Origin: Roseivirga sp.
Lineage (GTDB): Bacteria; Bacteroidota; Bacteroidia; Cytophagales; Cyclobacteriaceae
Assembly: GCA_029262895.1 (NCBI GenBank)
Contig: JAJCYM010000056.1
Location: forward strand, 62,001 to 126,000
DNA: 64,000 nucleotides
Direction of reading: 5' to 3'
The translations under genes and the position numbers were made by a program. Of this stretch, positions 35,644 to 45,446 are shown piece after piece (within the stretch, counting starts at the first letter, position 1; each line of letters begins with the position of its first letter). Under the pieces are notes generated by a model that had not been told where the DNA came from, searched no databases, and worked only from the letters and a program-made list of their open reading frames with translations.

Positions 35644-38250
35644 TTACTCTTCTCGCAGCGCCTCTATGGGATTTCTAACTGCTGCACGATAGGTTCTATA
35701 ACCCACAGTTGCTCCGGCAACCACAATCATCGTCAAAAGTGTAATGAAAAGAGTAAAAGCTCCAATGTTAATATGGTAGGCAAAGCCATTGAGCCATCCA
35801 TCCATAAGATAGTAAGCAATCGGGGCAGCAATCAAGAATGCGATGACCAGGAGTTTCACAAAATCTCTGGAAAGCAAGCCGAGAATTGCCGGTACTGAGG
35901 CGCCAAGCACCTTCCTTACTCCCAGCTCCTTCATCTTATCCTCCACCTTATGTGTGGCCAAACCATAGAGTCCTAAACAAGCAATAATTATTGCCAGGAT
36001 AGTAATCCACTGGGTCAATTGCGCTGTCTTGATTTCCTCAGTATAAGCCTCTTCATAAATATCTCCAAAATAGGTGTACTCAAAGGGGTATGCAGGGGAG
36101 AAACTCTCATATATCTCCTCTATCTTGGCCAAAGTCTGATTGATATCAGTATCGATCTTGACGGATAAAGTCGCAAACTGATCACTCAGCAGAATTTGTA
36201 GAGGCCTGATTTCTTCTCGCAGTGATTTCATATGGAAATCTTTCACCACTCCTATGACCCTGGAGTTCACACCCTTCTGGGTAATCATTTCCCTGCCAAT
36301 GGGGTCTTTCCAGCCCAGTGCCTTGACTGCTGTCTCGTTGAGCAAAATGGCCTGCTCGTCCGCAGTTATTGCCGGATCAAAAGCCCTTCCCTCCACGATA
36401 TCGATTTCAAAAAGGTCAAAGAATTCATGAGTTACTCCAATCATGGACATCGGCAGTCGTTCGGCATCAGTAATTCCTTGCCAATTGGCCCTCGTATCTG
36501 AGGTTACATTCGTGGGCAAAGACCAGGAGGTGGCTACTGCGGAAACTCCAGAAACCTTTGTCAGAGCGTCCATGTATTGAGGAAGCTGACCTTCGATGAT
36601 GTCATCATTGGTATTCAAAATCACCACACGATCTCGCGAATATCCAATATCCGAATCGTCAATAAAGTTGAGTTGTTGGGTGAGTATGATGGCTCCAATA
36701 ATTAGGGCTGCTGATATGGTGAATTGAAAAACCACCAAACCATTCCTCAAGAGGTTTCTTTTTTGCCTGATTTCTCCTCTTCCATAAAGGGCATTCAGTG
36801 GTTTGAAATTAGCGGTAGCGATCGCAGGGTATATACCTGAGATGAGCGTCAGGGAAAACCCGAGCCCCAATAGGGATATCCAAAAATTCGATTTTTGAAA
36901 ACCCAACACCAACGGCTTGTTCACAAATTCGGCAAACAAAGGGAGCAAAAGGCTGCTAACAAGTACCGCAACAATCAAAGATGTGAACACCAACAAACCA
37001 GATTCTACCAAAAATTGCATGATCAAACTATCTTTTCCGGCCCCAATAACCTTGCGAATGCCCACTTCCTTCATTCGGGAAATGGATCTGGCAGTGGCCA
37101 AATTGATATAGTTGATACAGGCCATAGCCAAAATGACAATGGCAATCGCCATGAACACATAAAATCGTTGGCCATCAACCGGAGCAACTAGCCCTCCATC
37201 AATACGCTGATTGAAATGTACATCTGTCCATGGCTGGAGGAAATAAGTATACTCCTGACCATCGACATCTACAGGATCATCTGCATATTTGGCTCTGATC
37301 ATGGGTAATTGAGACTCTAATATGTCCGCATCAGTTCCAGCCTCTGTTCGGATATAGGTGAAATACGGGTTGTTACCCCATCTTGTAATGCTCTGTTGAA
37401 ACGCCTCCATGACACTTTCAAAGTGTGCCAGCACCTTCAATTTGAGGTGAGAATTGTCAGGCATATCTTTGAACACACCAGAAACTTTCATCGGCAATGC
37501 TTGAGCAAAGGTGATCGTCTCTCCTACCACATCGATCTTATTGAAATACTTAAGTGCGGTAGATTCTGAAATGGCAACCGTAAAAGGTTCTGATAGAAAT
37601 TCATCAATATTACCGCTTACCGACTCAAAACTGAATACTCTGAAAATTGATGCGTCAGTCGGATACACCTGAGGTTCCACAAAGGTTTTAGTTTTAGTTT
37701 CCATCAATATCTTTCGATATCCGATCATTCTTGCCGCACTCGTCACCGCAGGAAACTCCTCAATCAATGCTGCAGCCAGTGGCCCTGGGGTACCCGCATC
37801 CCGATAGTCCGGTTCATCAATGGTATTGATACTCTTATACACTCGATAAATATTCTCTACCTCCTTGTGATAAGTATCAAAACTGAACTCATATGAAGTA
37901 TAGGTGAACGTCAATAAGAACGCCACCAATGCGGAACTCAGTCCCAATACATGGATAAGACTATTGCTCTTGTTCTTTCTGAAATTCCTTAAGGATACCA
38001 AGATGTTGTTTTTGACCATTGCAATATGATTTGGTGAGTGTTGACTTTTTCCTTTGAAATAGAGATGATAGATAATTGCCAGAACCTCTTTGTAATAGAT
38101 CAGATTCGCGCGTGGCCTTCCCTTCTCTTTGAGCTTCATTTCGTACATCTCATCGAGGTCCCAAAGTGCTGTACTTAGAAAATCATAAGAGCAAAAACTC
38201 CGAAGGAGCCATTCTGCCAATCTTGGGGGTTTTCTATGATCGTCAGTCAT
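35644..38250 (-). CDS. permease prefix domain 2-containing ABC transporter permease
   Basis: 868 aa. The prefix domain (about 1-90) has the variant seen in all the - strand full-length copies: RLAEWLLRSFCSYDFLSTAL, DLDEMYEM and YHLYFKGKSQHSPN. The MacB-like core follows, with the entry helix (NSLIHVLGLSSALVAFLLTF), the FtsX block (SRMKEVGIRKVIGAGKDSL), the second entry helix (GLVVFQFTISAALIIGAI) and the end NPIEALREE. It overlaps the PadR gene by 4 bp (ATGA), so it is translated with its regulator. The last 110 residues are almost the same as those of the next permease gene. Confidence 0.95.
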   Translation of the reverse strand: MTDDHRKPPRLAEWLLRSFCSYDFLSTALWDLDEMYEMKLKEKGRPRANLIYYKEVLAIIYHLYFKGKSQHSPNHIAMVKNNILVSLRNFRKNKSNSLIHVLGLSSALVAFLLTFTYTSYEFSFDTYHKEVENIYRVYKSINTIDEPDYRDAGTPGPLAAALIEEFPAVTSAARMIGYRKILMETKTKTFVEPQVYPTDASIFRVFSFESVSGNIDEFLSEPFTVAISESTALKYFNKIDVVGETITFAQALPMKVSGVFKDMPDNSHLKLKVLAHFESVMEAFQQSITRWGNNPYFTYIRTEAGTDADILESQLPMIRAKYADDPVDVDGQEYTYFLQPWTDVHFNQRIDGGLVAPVDGQRFYVFMAIAIVILAMACINYINLATARSISRMKEVGIRKVIGAGKDSLIMQFLVESGLLVFTSLIVAVLVSSLLLPLFAEFVNKPLVLGFQKSNFWISLLGLGFSLTLISGIYPAIATANFKPLNALYGRGEIRQKRNLLRNGLVVFQFTISAALIIGAIILTQQLNFIDDSDIGYSRDRVVILNTNDDIIEGQLPQYMDALTKVSGVSAVATSWSLPTNVTSDTRANWQGITDAERLPMSMIGVTHEFFDLFEIDIVEGRAFDPAITADEQAILLNETAVKALGWKDPIGREMITQKGVNSRVIGVVKDFHMKSLREEIRPLQILLSDQFATLSVKIDTDINQTLAKIEEIYESFSPAYPFEYTYFGDIYEEAYTEEIKTAQLTQWITILAIIIACLGLYGLATHKVEDKMKELGVRKVLGASVPAILGLLSRDFVKLLVIAFLIAAPIAYYLMDGWLNGFAYHINIGAFTLFITLLTMIVVAGATVGYRTYRAAVRNPIEALREE

Positions 38251-38585
38251 GAATCGAGCCAGTTAAGTGCATTGCCCGGAAGTTGATCAAAGAGTGAGTT
38301 CCTCATAGCTCTGACTTCATTCAGGGCAAAAACTCCATCTCTTGTAATTTTGTAGTACTGTTTTCTTCTGCCACCTCGCTTTTCGGTAATTCCGCCAATA
38401 GAGGACTCTACCCAGCCTTTTTCTTCCAACCTCTGCAAAGCTGCGTAGAGTGCGCCCAGGCTGATCGATTTCTTAAGGTTTTCTTCAAGCTGAAGCCTAA
38501 TAGTTATGCCATAGGCGTCATTTTCAAGAATGCCAACGGACAACAAAACCAACTCCTCGAAGGCTCCTAATGTAATCTTTTTCAT
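38247..38585 (-). CDS. PadR family transcriptional regulator
   Basis: 112 aa. The winged helix has the PadR hallmark ALYAALQRLEEKGWVESS and the wing ITEKRGGRRKQYYKIT. The start MKKITLGAFEELVLLSVG is common to the other two copies at 56596 and 59765. It is the first gene of a PadR-permease cassette and is preceded by a 51-bp inverted-repeat region, the probable operator. Confidence 0.93.
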   Translation of the reverse strand: MKKITLGAFEELVLLSVGILENDAYGITIRLQLEENLKKSISLGALYAALQRLEEKGWVESSIGGITEKRGGRRKQYYKITRDGVFALNEVRAMRNSLFDQLPGNALNWLDS

Positions 38586-38589
38586 TTAA

Positions 38590-38640
38590 TCTCTTTTTAG
38601 AAACTAATGCAAGTCTACAACATTAATTACTAAAAAGAGA
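38590..38640. promoter_or_regulatory. inverted-repeat operator upstream of padR
   Basis: TCTCTTTTTAG (38590-38600) and CTAAAAAGAGA (38630-38640) are exact 11-bp inverted repeats separated by 29 bases, beginning 5 bases upstream of the start codon. The right arm is part of a motif found upstream of the other padR genes. Confidence 0.65.
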
Positions 38641-38687
38641 ACAAATGGTTAAGAATAAGTTTGAAAATTCATTTTGGTGAAAAATGA

Positions 38688-41072
38688 CTACTCTTCTCTC
38701 AGAGCTTCTATCGGATTTCTGACTGCTGCGCGATAGGTTCTATAACCCACCGTTGCCCCAGCTACCACAATCATCATAAAGAGTGTAATGAAAAGAGTAA
38801 AAGGTCCAATATTAACATGATAGGCAAAGCCATCGAGCCATCCATCCATCACGTAGTAAGCAATCGGGGCAGCAATCAGGAAGGCAATGATCAGTAGTTT
38901 TACAAAATCTTTGGAAAGCAAGCCAAGGATTACGGGTACCGAAGCGCCAAGCACCTTTCTTACTCCCACTTCCTTTATTCGTTGTTGCACCTTATGCGTA
39001 GCCAGTCCATACAAGCCCAAACAAGCAATAATTATGGTTAAAAAAGTGAACCACTTGGCCAGTTGGGCGGTCTTCATTTCACTTTCGTAGGCCTCGTTAA
39101 ATATCTCATCAAAGTAGTTGTATTCAAATGGGAAGGCAGGTTCATAGCTATTGTAAATTTCCTCTATTGCCGCAATTTGTCCTTTAAAGTCCTGCCCCTC
39201 CATCTTTACGGAAACTCTGCTCAATGTTTCGTGAAGAAAGAATTGAACCGGTTCGATTGCCAAATGCATTGAATGCTGATTAAAATCTTTTAACACTCCA
39301 ACCACACGGCCAGTATCTCCTGATTGAGTAATGTACTGGCGGCCAATTGGATCATCCGTCCAGCCAAAGGCGTCAATGGCAGCTTGATTAAGTATAGTTG
39401 CCTTTTTATCGGATTCCTTCTCTCTATTGAATGAGCGGCCAGCGACAAACTTCATTTCGAATAGATCAAAAAAATCATAGCCAACCCAGGCGGTATAAAT
39501 TGAAACTCGTAATTCCTTTTCCATTCCAGGCCACCTTGCGCTCGTGCGTGAATCGATCTTATTGGGCATTGAAGACGAACCGGCTACATATGTTACTCCG
39601 GGTATTTTTCTAACTTCTTCATTAAAGACATCTATCTTATCCTGTAGCTTTTTGTCCTTAAGGGTGACCTTTACAATTTGGTCACGGACAAAGCCCATAT
39701 TTGTGTTTTGAATATAATTTAGCTGTTGTACCAGCACAACTGCAGCTATAATTAGGCCACTTGAAATAACGAATTGAAAGACCACCAATCCATTTCTGAA
39801 CAAAGAGCCCTGCTGGCGAATTTCCCCCTTACCCTTCAATGCAGCTACAGGTTTAAAAGAAGTAAGTACCCATGAGGGATACAGGCCTGCCAGGATGCTG
39901 AGACCTAGTGATAGACCAATTAAAAATAGCCACCGCTCTGGCGATGTGAAATCCAATGCTAATGGCCTGTCAACGAACTCTGCGAAGGCTGGCAATGCAA
40001 AAAATAGAACAACAAGAGCAATTAGCAAAGAGACAAATACCAAAACAAAAGACTCCATCAAAAATTGAAATATCAAGCTCCTGCTCTGGGCACCTACCAC
40101 TTTCCTAATACCAATTTCTTTGGTTCTGTTAATCGCCCGGGTTGTTGCCAGGTTCACATAATTAATACCAGCGATAATCAACACCATAAATGCGATACCC
40201 AGATAGATATAGAGCTTTTGCGATGAGGTACTGGGAGCAATATCAAAATTAATGTTCTGGGTAAAGTGAACATCTGTCAAAGACTGTAAGGTGTACTGTG
40301 TTTCCTGGCCATCTTCATCAATCGGGTCATTGGCATATTTTGCTCTTAACAGTGGAAGCTTCTCTTGCAACTGCTTAGGGCTAGAACCTGATTCCAATAA
40401 CAAAAAAGTGTGATAAGAATTACGACCCCAACTGGTCGAATTCCATTTTAAATATTCAATAGTTCCCTCAAAATGCATGGCCACTTTAACCACAAAATGA
40501 GAGTTCTCAGGCATATCTCTGAACACCCCAGAAACCACTACCGGATGCTCATTCCTAAAATGTATTATCTCACCCAGCACATCTGTTCTCCCAAAATATT
40601 TAAGGGCAACAGACTCCGAGATAGCGGCTGAATTCCTCTCACTCAAAAAGTCATCAATATCTCCGGCCACAGACTCAAAAGAGAATACCTTAAACACATC
40701 CGGATCGACCATAAAGAGGTCAGGTTGCACGAAAATTTCATCATTTGCCTTCACAATAGTGTTACTATATGCTCTGAATCGAGCCGTGTGTGTCACCTCA
40801 GGAAATTCAGTTTTTAGTGCCTCGGCCAATGGGCCAGGAGTAACAGCACCTTTGTTAGACCCTAAGTAGGAATTGCCTACCTCCTCTTTATAGATTCTGA
40901 ATATTCTATCCGCCTTTTCATGGTAACCATCATAGCTAAACTCATAAGAAGTATACAGTGTGATGAGAATGAAAACCACTAACCCTGAGGTCAGCCCCAG
41001 AATATTCAGGAAGGTGTAACTTTTACTCCGACTGAGAGAACGGAGAATTACTTTGATGTGGTTAGTCAGCAT
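38688..41072 (-). CDS. FtsX/MacB-like ABC permease without prefix domain
   Basis: 794 aa. It begins directly with the membrane-proximal segment (MLTNHIKVILRSLSRSKSYTFLNILGL), so the prefix domain of the neighbours is missing. The rest is a full double MacB/FtsX unit: NRTKEIGIRKVVGA, AGLYPSWVLTSFKPVAALKG, GLVVFQFVISSGLIIAAVV, QQRIKEVGVRKVLGA and NPIEALREE. It is very similar to the gene at 41174. Without the prefix it may be free of the PadR-linked control or pair with another partner. No ATPase is nearby. Confidence 0.94.
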   Translation of the reverse strand: MLTNHIKVILRSLSRSKSYTFLNILGLTSGLVVFILITLYTSYEFSYDGYHEKADRIFRIYKEEVGNSYLGSNKGAVTPGPLAEALKTEFPEVTHTARFRAYSNTIVKANDEIFVQPDLFMVDPDVFKVFSFESVAGDIDDFLSERNSAAISESVALKYFGRTDVLGEIIHFRNEHPVVVSGVFRDMPENSHFVVKVAMHFEGTIEYLKWNSTSWGRNSYHTFLLLESGSSPKQLQEKLPLLRAKYANDPIDEDGQETQYTLQSLTDVHFTQNINFDIAPSTSSQKLYIYLGIAFMVLIIAGINYVNLATTRAINRTKEIGIRKVVGAQSRSLIFQFLMESFVLVFVSLLIALVVLFFALPAFAEFVDRPLALDFTSPERWLFLIGLSLGLSILAGLYPSWVLTSFKPVAALKGKGEIRQQGSLFRNGLVVFQFVISSGLIIAAVVLVQQLNYIQNTNMGFVRDQIVKVTLKDKKLQDKIDVFNEEVRKIPGVTYVAGSSSMPNKIDSRTSARWPGMEKELRVSIYTAWVGYDFFDLFEMKFVAGRSFNREKESDKKATILNQAAIDAFGWTDDPIGRQYITQSGDTGRVVGVLKDFNQHSMHLAIEPVQFFLHETLSRVSVKMEGQDFKGQIAAIEEIYNSYEPAFPFEYNYFDEIFNEAYESEMKTAQLAKWFTFLTIIIACLGLYGLATHKVQQRIKEVGVRKVLGASVPVILGLLSKDFVKLLIIAFLIAAPIAYYVMDGWLDGFAYHVNIGPFTLFITLFMMIVVAGATVGYRTYRAAVRNPIEALREE

Positions 41073-41173
41073 TGTTATTAAGGTTAGTAGATAAAGTAGA
41101 GCTTTCGTTTTTCATTAGAAGTTAGAAGACTACCTTAGGTCTTTTCACGCAGGCCCATCAACATTGTTTACCA

Positions 41174-43555
41174 TCATTCTTCTCTCAAGGCCTCAACGGG
41201 ATTTCTAACAGCTGCCCTATAAGTTCTGTAACCGACCGTCAATCCGGCCACCAGAATCATCATTAACAACGTAATGACAATTGTAAATGCATCAATGGAA
41301 ATATGAAAAGCAAAACCATTTAGCCATCCATCCATTATATAGTAGGCCACTGGTGCGGCAATTAGGAAAGCAACCAACAATAGCTTTACAAAATCCCTAG
41401 ACAGCAAAGCCAGAATCCTGGGGACAGACGCTCCCAAAACCTTTCTTACTCCTACCTCTTTTACCCTTTGCTGCACCTTATGGGCAGCCAAACCATAAAG
41501 ACCCAAGCAAGCCACCAAAATTGTAAGCCCCGTAAACCATCTTGCCAACTCGGCTGTTTTCATTTCGCTCAAATAAGCGCGATCAAAAATGTCGTCAAAA
41601 TAGTTGTAGTCAAAGGGGTATTCTGATCCAAATCCATTATACACATCTTCTATACTGGTCACTGTCTTTTTGAAACTATCTCCAGCAATTTTCACGGAAA
41701 TCCGGCCATGACGTTCTCTATAAAAAAGTTGAAGTGGCGAAATATCCAAATGAAGAGAATGTTGATTAAAATCCTTAAGTACACCTATGACGCGTCCGGT
41801 ATCTCCGTTTTGCGTAATATACTGTTGCCCAATAGGCTCGTCCCATCCCATAGCTTTCACAGCGGCTTCGTTGAGTATAGTCCCCTGTTTATCCGATTCC
41901 ACCCCTCGTCTAAATGCTCCTCCAGCCACAAATTCCAGTTCATAGAGTCCAAAAAAGTCATAATCGACACTACCAGTATAAATTGGGATATTAATCTCCT
42001 GGTCTTTGCCTGGCCATCTGGCATTTGTACTTGAAGAAATATTATTTGGCAATGATGAAGAACCCGCCACTGAAATTACTCCTGGTACTTTTCGTATCTC
42101 ATCATTGAATACGCCCATTTGGTTTCTGAAAGTTTGACCACGGATGTTGAGTACTATTATCTGATCTCGCGCATATCCCATATCTGCGTTTTGAATAAAA
42201 CTCAGTTGTTCTGAAAGCACGGTAGCACTGATAATCAATCCACTTGAAATGGCAAACTGAAATACAACAAGCACATTTCTAAAAAGCCCACCTCTTTGCC
42301 TGATTTCTCCTTTACCCTTCAAGGCTGCCACAGGTTTGAATGAGGTCAGAATCCAGGAAGGGTATAAACCTGCCAGAATGCTCAAACCTAAAGCCAACCC
42401 TAGCAGAAATAGCCAAAGTTCTGGAGCTGTGAAATCAAGCGCCAAAGGTCGATCGACAAATTGTGAAAATGCCGGAAGAACAAAGAGTAGTATCAAAACC
42501 GACAAAAGCAAAGACAAAAACACCAACAAGAATGACTCCAACAGAAATTGAAATACCAGACTTTGGCTACGGGCACCAACAACTTTTCGTATGCCAATTT
42601 CTTTAGTTCTGTTAATCGATCTGGCAGTGGCAAGATTGACGTAATTGATGCCTGCAATGATCAAGACCATAAAAGCAATACCCAGATATATATATAGTTT
42701 TTGGGGATCTGAAGATGGCGCTATATCGAAGTTTACGCCTTGCGTGAAATGTACCTCAGGCAGCGGTTGTAAGGTAAATAGAGTTGACTGACCGTCCTCG
42801 TCAATGGGATCATCAGAGTATTTTGCCCTTAACTCTGGCATCTTACTTTGAAGCGTCTCCACATTTGCTCCTTCATTCAACATTAAATAGGTGTGATAGG
42901 AGTTGTTACCCCATCTCGTCATATTCCTTTCATCCAGTTCCATTACAGATACGTATTGAAGAATCACATCCATCACAAAATGTGAGTTCTCAGGCATGTC
43001 CTTAATTACCCCCACAACCCTCATAGGGTGTTCGTTTCTAAAATGAATCACCTCATCCAATACATCCGTTTTTCCAAAGTATTTTATTGCAATTGACTCA
43101 GTGAGCACAGCGGTATTTTTTTCTACTAAGAAATTCGAGATATCCCCATGTAATACATCGAAAGTGAACATTTTGAAAGTCTCAGGGTCTGTTGAATACA
43201 CAGCTGATTCCAAGATCACTTCATCGTTGGCTTTGATCAAGATATTCGAATAGTCATTGAATCTGGTAGCATAAGCCACCTCAGGATGGTCGGCCATTAA
43301 TGCAGCTGCCATTGGAGCGGCCGTAACCGCAAATTTATCGCTACCCAGATAGACATTCCCTTTTTGCTCCTGATATACCCTGAAAATCCTCTCCTTGTTT
43401 TCATGATAACCATCATAGCTGAACTCGTAGGAGGTATACAAAGTAATGAGGATGAATACGACCAACCCTGAAGTCAATCCAAGAATATTTAAGAAGCTGT
43501 AGCTTTTGCTCCGTCTTAAAGAGCGAAGAATGATTTTGATTTGGTTAAGCAACAT
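41174..43555 (-). CDS. FtsX/MacB-like ABC permease without prefix domain
   Basis: 793 aa, a close paralog of the gene at 38688 with the same missing prefix (MLLNQIKIILRSLRRSKSYSFLNILGL). The motif order is the same (NRTKEIGIRKVVGARSQSL, AGLYPSWILTSFKPVAALKG, QQRVKEVGVRKVLGASVPRIL, NPVEALREE). The two genes are adjacent with a 101-base gap. The periplasmic domains show most of the differences. It is the first gene of the - strand cluster. Confidence 0.94.
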   Translation of the reverse strand: MLLNQIKIILRSLRRSKSYSFLNILGLTSGLVVFILITLYTSYEFSYDGYHENKERIFRVYQEQKGNVYLGSDKFAVTAAPMAAALMADHPEVAYATRFNDYSNILIKANDEVILESAVYSTDPETFKMFTFDVLHGDISNFLVEKNTAVLTESIAIKYFGKTDVLDEVIHFRNEHPMRVVGVIKDMPENSHFVMDVILQYVSVMELDERNMTRWGNNSYHTYLMLNEGANVETLQSKMPELRAKYSDDPIDEDGQSTLFTLQPLPEVHFTQGVNFDIAPSSDPQKLYIYLGIAFMVLIIAGINYVNLATARSINRTKEIGIRKVVGARSQSLVFQFLLESFLLVFLSLLLSVLILLFVLPAFSQFVDRPLALDFTAPELWLFLLGLALGLSILAGLYPSWILTSFKPVAALKGKGEIRQRGGLFRNVLVVFQFAISSGLIISATVLSEQLSFIQNADMGYARDQIIVLNIRGQTFRNQMGVFNDEIRKVPGVISVAGSSSLPNNISSSTNARWPGKDQEINIPIYTGSVDYDFFGLYELEFVAGGAFRRGVESDKQGTILNEAAVKAMGWDEPIGQQYITQNGDTGRVIGVLKDFNQHSLHLDISPLQLFYRERHGRISVKIAGDSFKKTVTSIEDVYNGFGSEYPFDYNYFDDIFDRAYLSEMKTAELARWFTGLTILVACLGLYGLAAHKVQQRVKEVGVRKVLGASVPRILALLSRDFVKLLLVAFLIAAPVAYYIMDGWLNGFAFHISIDAFTIVITLLMMILVAGLTVGYRTYRAAVRNPVEALREE

Positions 43556-43645
43556 GGTGGTAAAGGTTGTTGGTTAATTATAGAGACTCCCTTTTTCTAA
43601 GACGGTTGCAGAACGGCCCTATTACAATTTCTCCTCATCTAATAG

Positions 43646-44092
43646 TCAATCGAGCTTATACCACTCAATGTCCTTCAAGTTTGCCCGTCTGCTTTGGTCG
43701 GTTGGCGCATAATTCTTAGCCAGGTATTCCAATATTTTTTCCTCATCTATCCCTAGATCCTTCAGATTCTGAGTACGCTGCATCCACTCAATCATACTGC
43801 GCCAGCCTTCTTTTGTGGCTCGATTCTGGGTGACCAGCTTTGATGAATGACAACCAGTACAATTGACAATGACCAAATCCACATGTTGATCATCAGTAAA
43901 TCCCATCTGCTCAACTAACTCAGGCGAGAAGGTGACTGCGGCCTCTGCCGGTTCATCAAAGTTCTGGAGTACCTCTGGGTTTTCGTTGAGATAGAGCAAC
44001 AATCCGATTAAGAAAACAGCCAATGCGCCAATACCCATTAGCATATTGGTTAATGATCCCAGAATTTTTCCTAATTCGTCCTCTTTCATCAA
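43646..44092 (-). CDS. membrane-anchored monoheme cytochrome c, partner of the sulfite-oxidase-like protein
   Basis: 148 aa. One transmembrane helix (MGIGALAVFLIGLLLYL, about 19-35) anchors it. The heme motif CxxCH is Cys78-Cys81-His82 (NCTGCHSS). The later helix WRSMIEWMQRTQNL supplies the usual Met ligand region. The end (YAPTDQSRRANLKDIEWYKLD) is typical of the SorB-like cytochromes next to molybdenum sulfite dehydrogenases. It overlaps the preceding gene by 4 bp (ATGA), so a stable complex is likely. Confidence 0.85.
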   Translation of the reverse strand: MMKEDELGKILGSLTNMLMGIGALAVFLIGLLLYLNENPEVLQNFDEPAEAAVTFSPELVEQMGFTDDQHVDLVIVNCTGCHSSKLVTQNRATKEGWRSMIEWMQRTQNLKDLGIDEEKILEYLAKNYAPTDQSRRANLKDIEWYKLD

Positions 44093-45312
44093 ACCGCTTT
44101 AACTGCAATGCGATGACATGCATTGTTCAAATACCCTTTAGGATTCCAGCCCGGAACTACCATGGGTTGCGCCCGCCCATTGCTATCTGTGGCTTTGGCC
44201 CATATTTCATAGTAACCCTTTTTAGGCAATTGCACCTGCGCATTCCACTGCTGCCATGCCAATCTATTCTTTGGTCTTTTTAGATTTGCCGATATCCATG
44301 TGGCCCCAAAATCTATAGAGTATTCGACCTTTGACACGGCCAATTCTCCTGCCCAGGCATGGCCTCTGATATCCAGGCTTTTACCTAACTCGACAGTGGC
44401 CCCTGAACGTGGATAGGTCACCAACGACTTTACAGGCATAGATTCTATGATGCACATTTTATCATCCGGCACCTCAGTTCCAGGTGGAACCATCTCGCAT
44501 GGTACACGATAGGCATCGCCCGTCATTTTTGGCCCATCATGCACGATATTTCTGATTGAGAGTCTATTGATCCATTTACCTGATGCCGATGCTGGCCAAC
44601 CACCAGCTATCAATCTCAGCGGATATCCATGGGCCATTGGAATATCTTTGCCATTCATTTGGAAGGCGATCAAAGTTTCATCCTGTAGGGCTTTCGCCAT
44701 GGGTACTCCCCTGGAAATCACCACTTTTCCGGCCTCTCCGCTCAGGTGTTTATCGGTACCGTAGTAGCCAACATATACAGCATCACTCTTGATACCAACA
44801 TCATCCAAAACATCTTTTAATCTCACTCCTGTCCAGGTGGCACAGGATACAGCACCAATCGTCCATTGATTTCCTTTGGCCGGAGGGTTAAATTCGCTTC
44901 TGCCGTTGCCACCACACTCCAAGGTCAGTTGATAGGTGTACTGTCTGAATTTAGATTTCAACTCAGCAAGACTATAGGTTTTTGGGGTAGTTACCGACTC
45001 TCCATCTATGGTCAAGGTCCATGATGAAGCATCTGGTTTTTCTGGTATGATCCCATTATTCCGAATGAACATCCTGCTTTCTGGAGTAATGGCATCATCA
45101 AGCAAGTGTGCCTTTGCTTCGATATTCCAGGGACGATCATTCAATACCGTCATGTCCTTATCCTTCCCAAAAAGCTTGAATGGGTCATTTTGATCAAGAA
45201 ACAGTGGCGTATAATCTGCCGGAGCAACACTTCCAAAAACAATTTCTGCTCCTACCAAAGTTGATAAGGAGGCGAGTGAGGCCTTTTTGATGAAATCTCG
45301 TCTTTTGTTCAT
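44089..45312 (-). CDS. sulfite oxidase-like molybdopterin oxidoreductase, Tat-exported
   Basis: 407 aa. The N-terminus has a twin-arginine signal (NKRRDFIKKASLASL). The molybdopterin domain contains the Mo-ligand Cys133 (LECGGNGRSEF) and the segments GVRLKDVLDDVG and GYPLRLIAGGWPASASGKW. The C-terminal dimerisation domain (about 290-400, VKSLVTYPRSGATVELGKSLDI, AWAGELAVSKVEYSIDFGATW) is complete. This is the SorA-like architecture, passing electrons to the cytochrome encoded next. Sulfite is the likely substrate; related enzymes act on other oxyanions or sulfoxides. Confidence 0.9.
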   Translation of the reverse strand: MNKRRDFIKKASLASLSTLVGAEIVFGSVAPADYTPLFLDQNDPFKLFGKDKDMTVLNDRPWNIEAKAHLLDDAITPESRMFIRNNGIIPEKPDASSWTLTIDGESVTTPKTYSLAELKSKFRQYTYQLTLECGGNGRSEFNPPAKGNQWTIGAVSCATWTGVRLKDVLDDVGIKSDAVYVGYYGTDKHLSGEAGKVVISRGVPMAKALQDETLIAFQMNGKDIPMAHGYPLRLIAGGWPASASGKWINRLSIRNIVHDGPKMTGDAYRVPCEMVPPGTEVPDDKMCIIESMPVKSLVTYPRSGATVELGKSLDIRGHAWAGELAVSKVEYSIDFGATWISANLKRPKNRLAWQQWNAQVQLPKKGYYEIWAKATDSNGRAQPMVVPGWNPKGYLNNACHRIAVKAV

Positions 45313-45446
45313 TCGACAAGAAAATTAAGAAAGATGTAATGGAATCAAACCGAGTATTCCCTGTGCGGCAAATTTAATTGTGAATATGGTCTGTTAAAAA
45401 ACCTTGCACGTGTCATCGACTCCTCTGAATTAATAAAATTCCAGGT

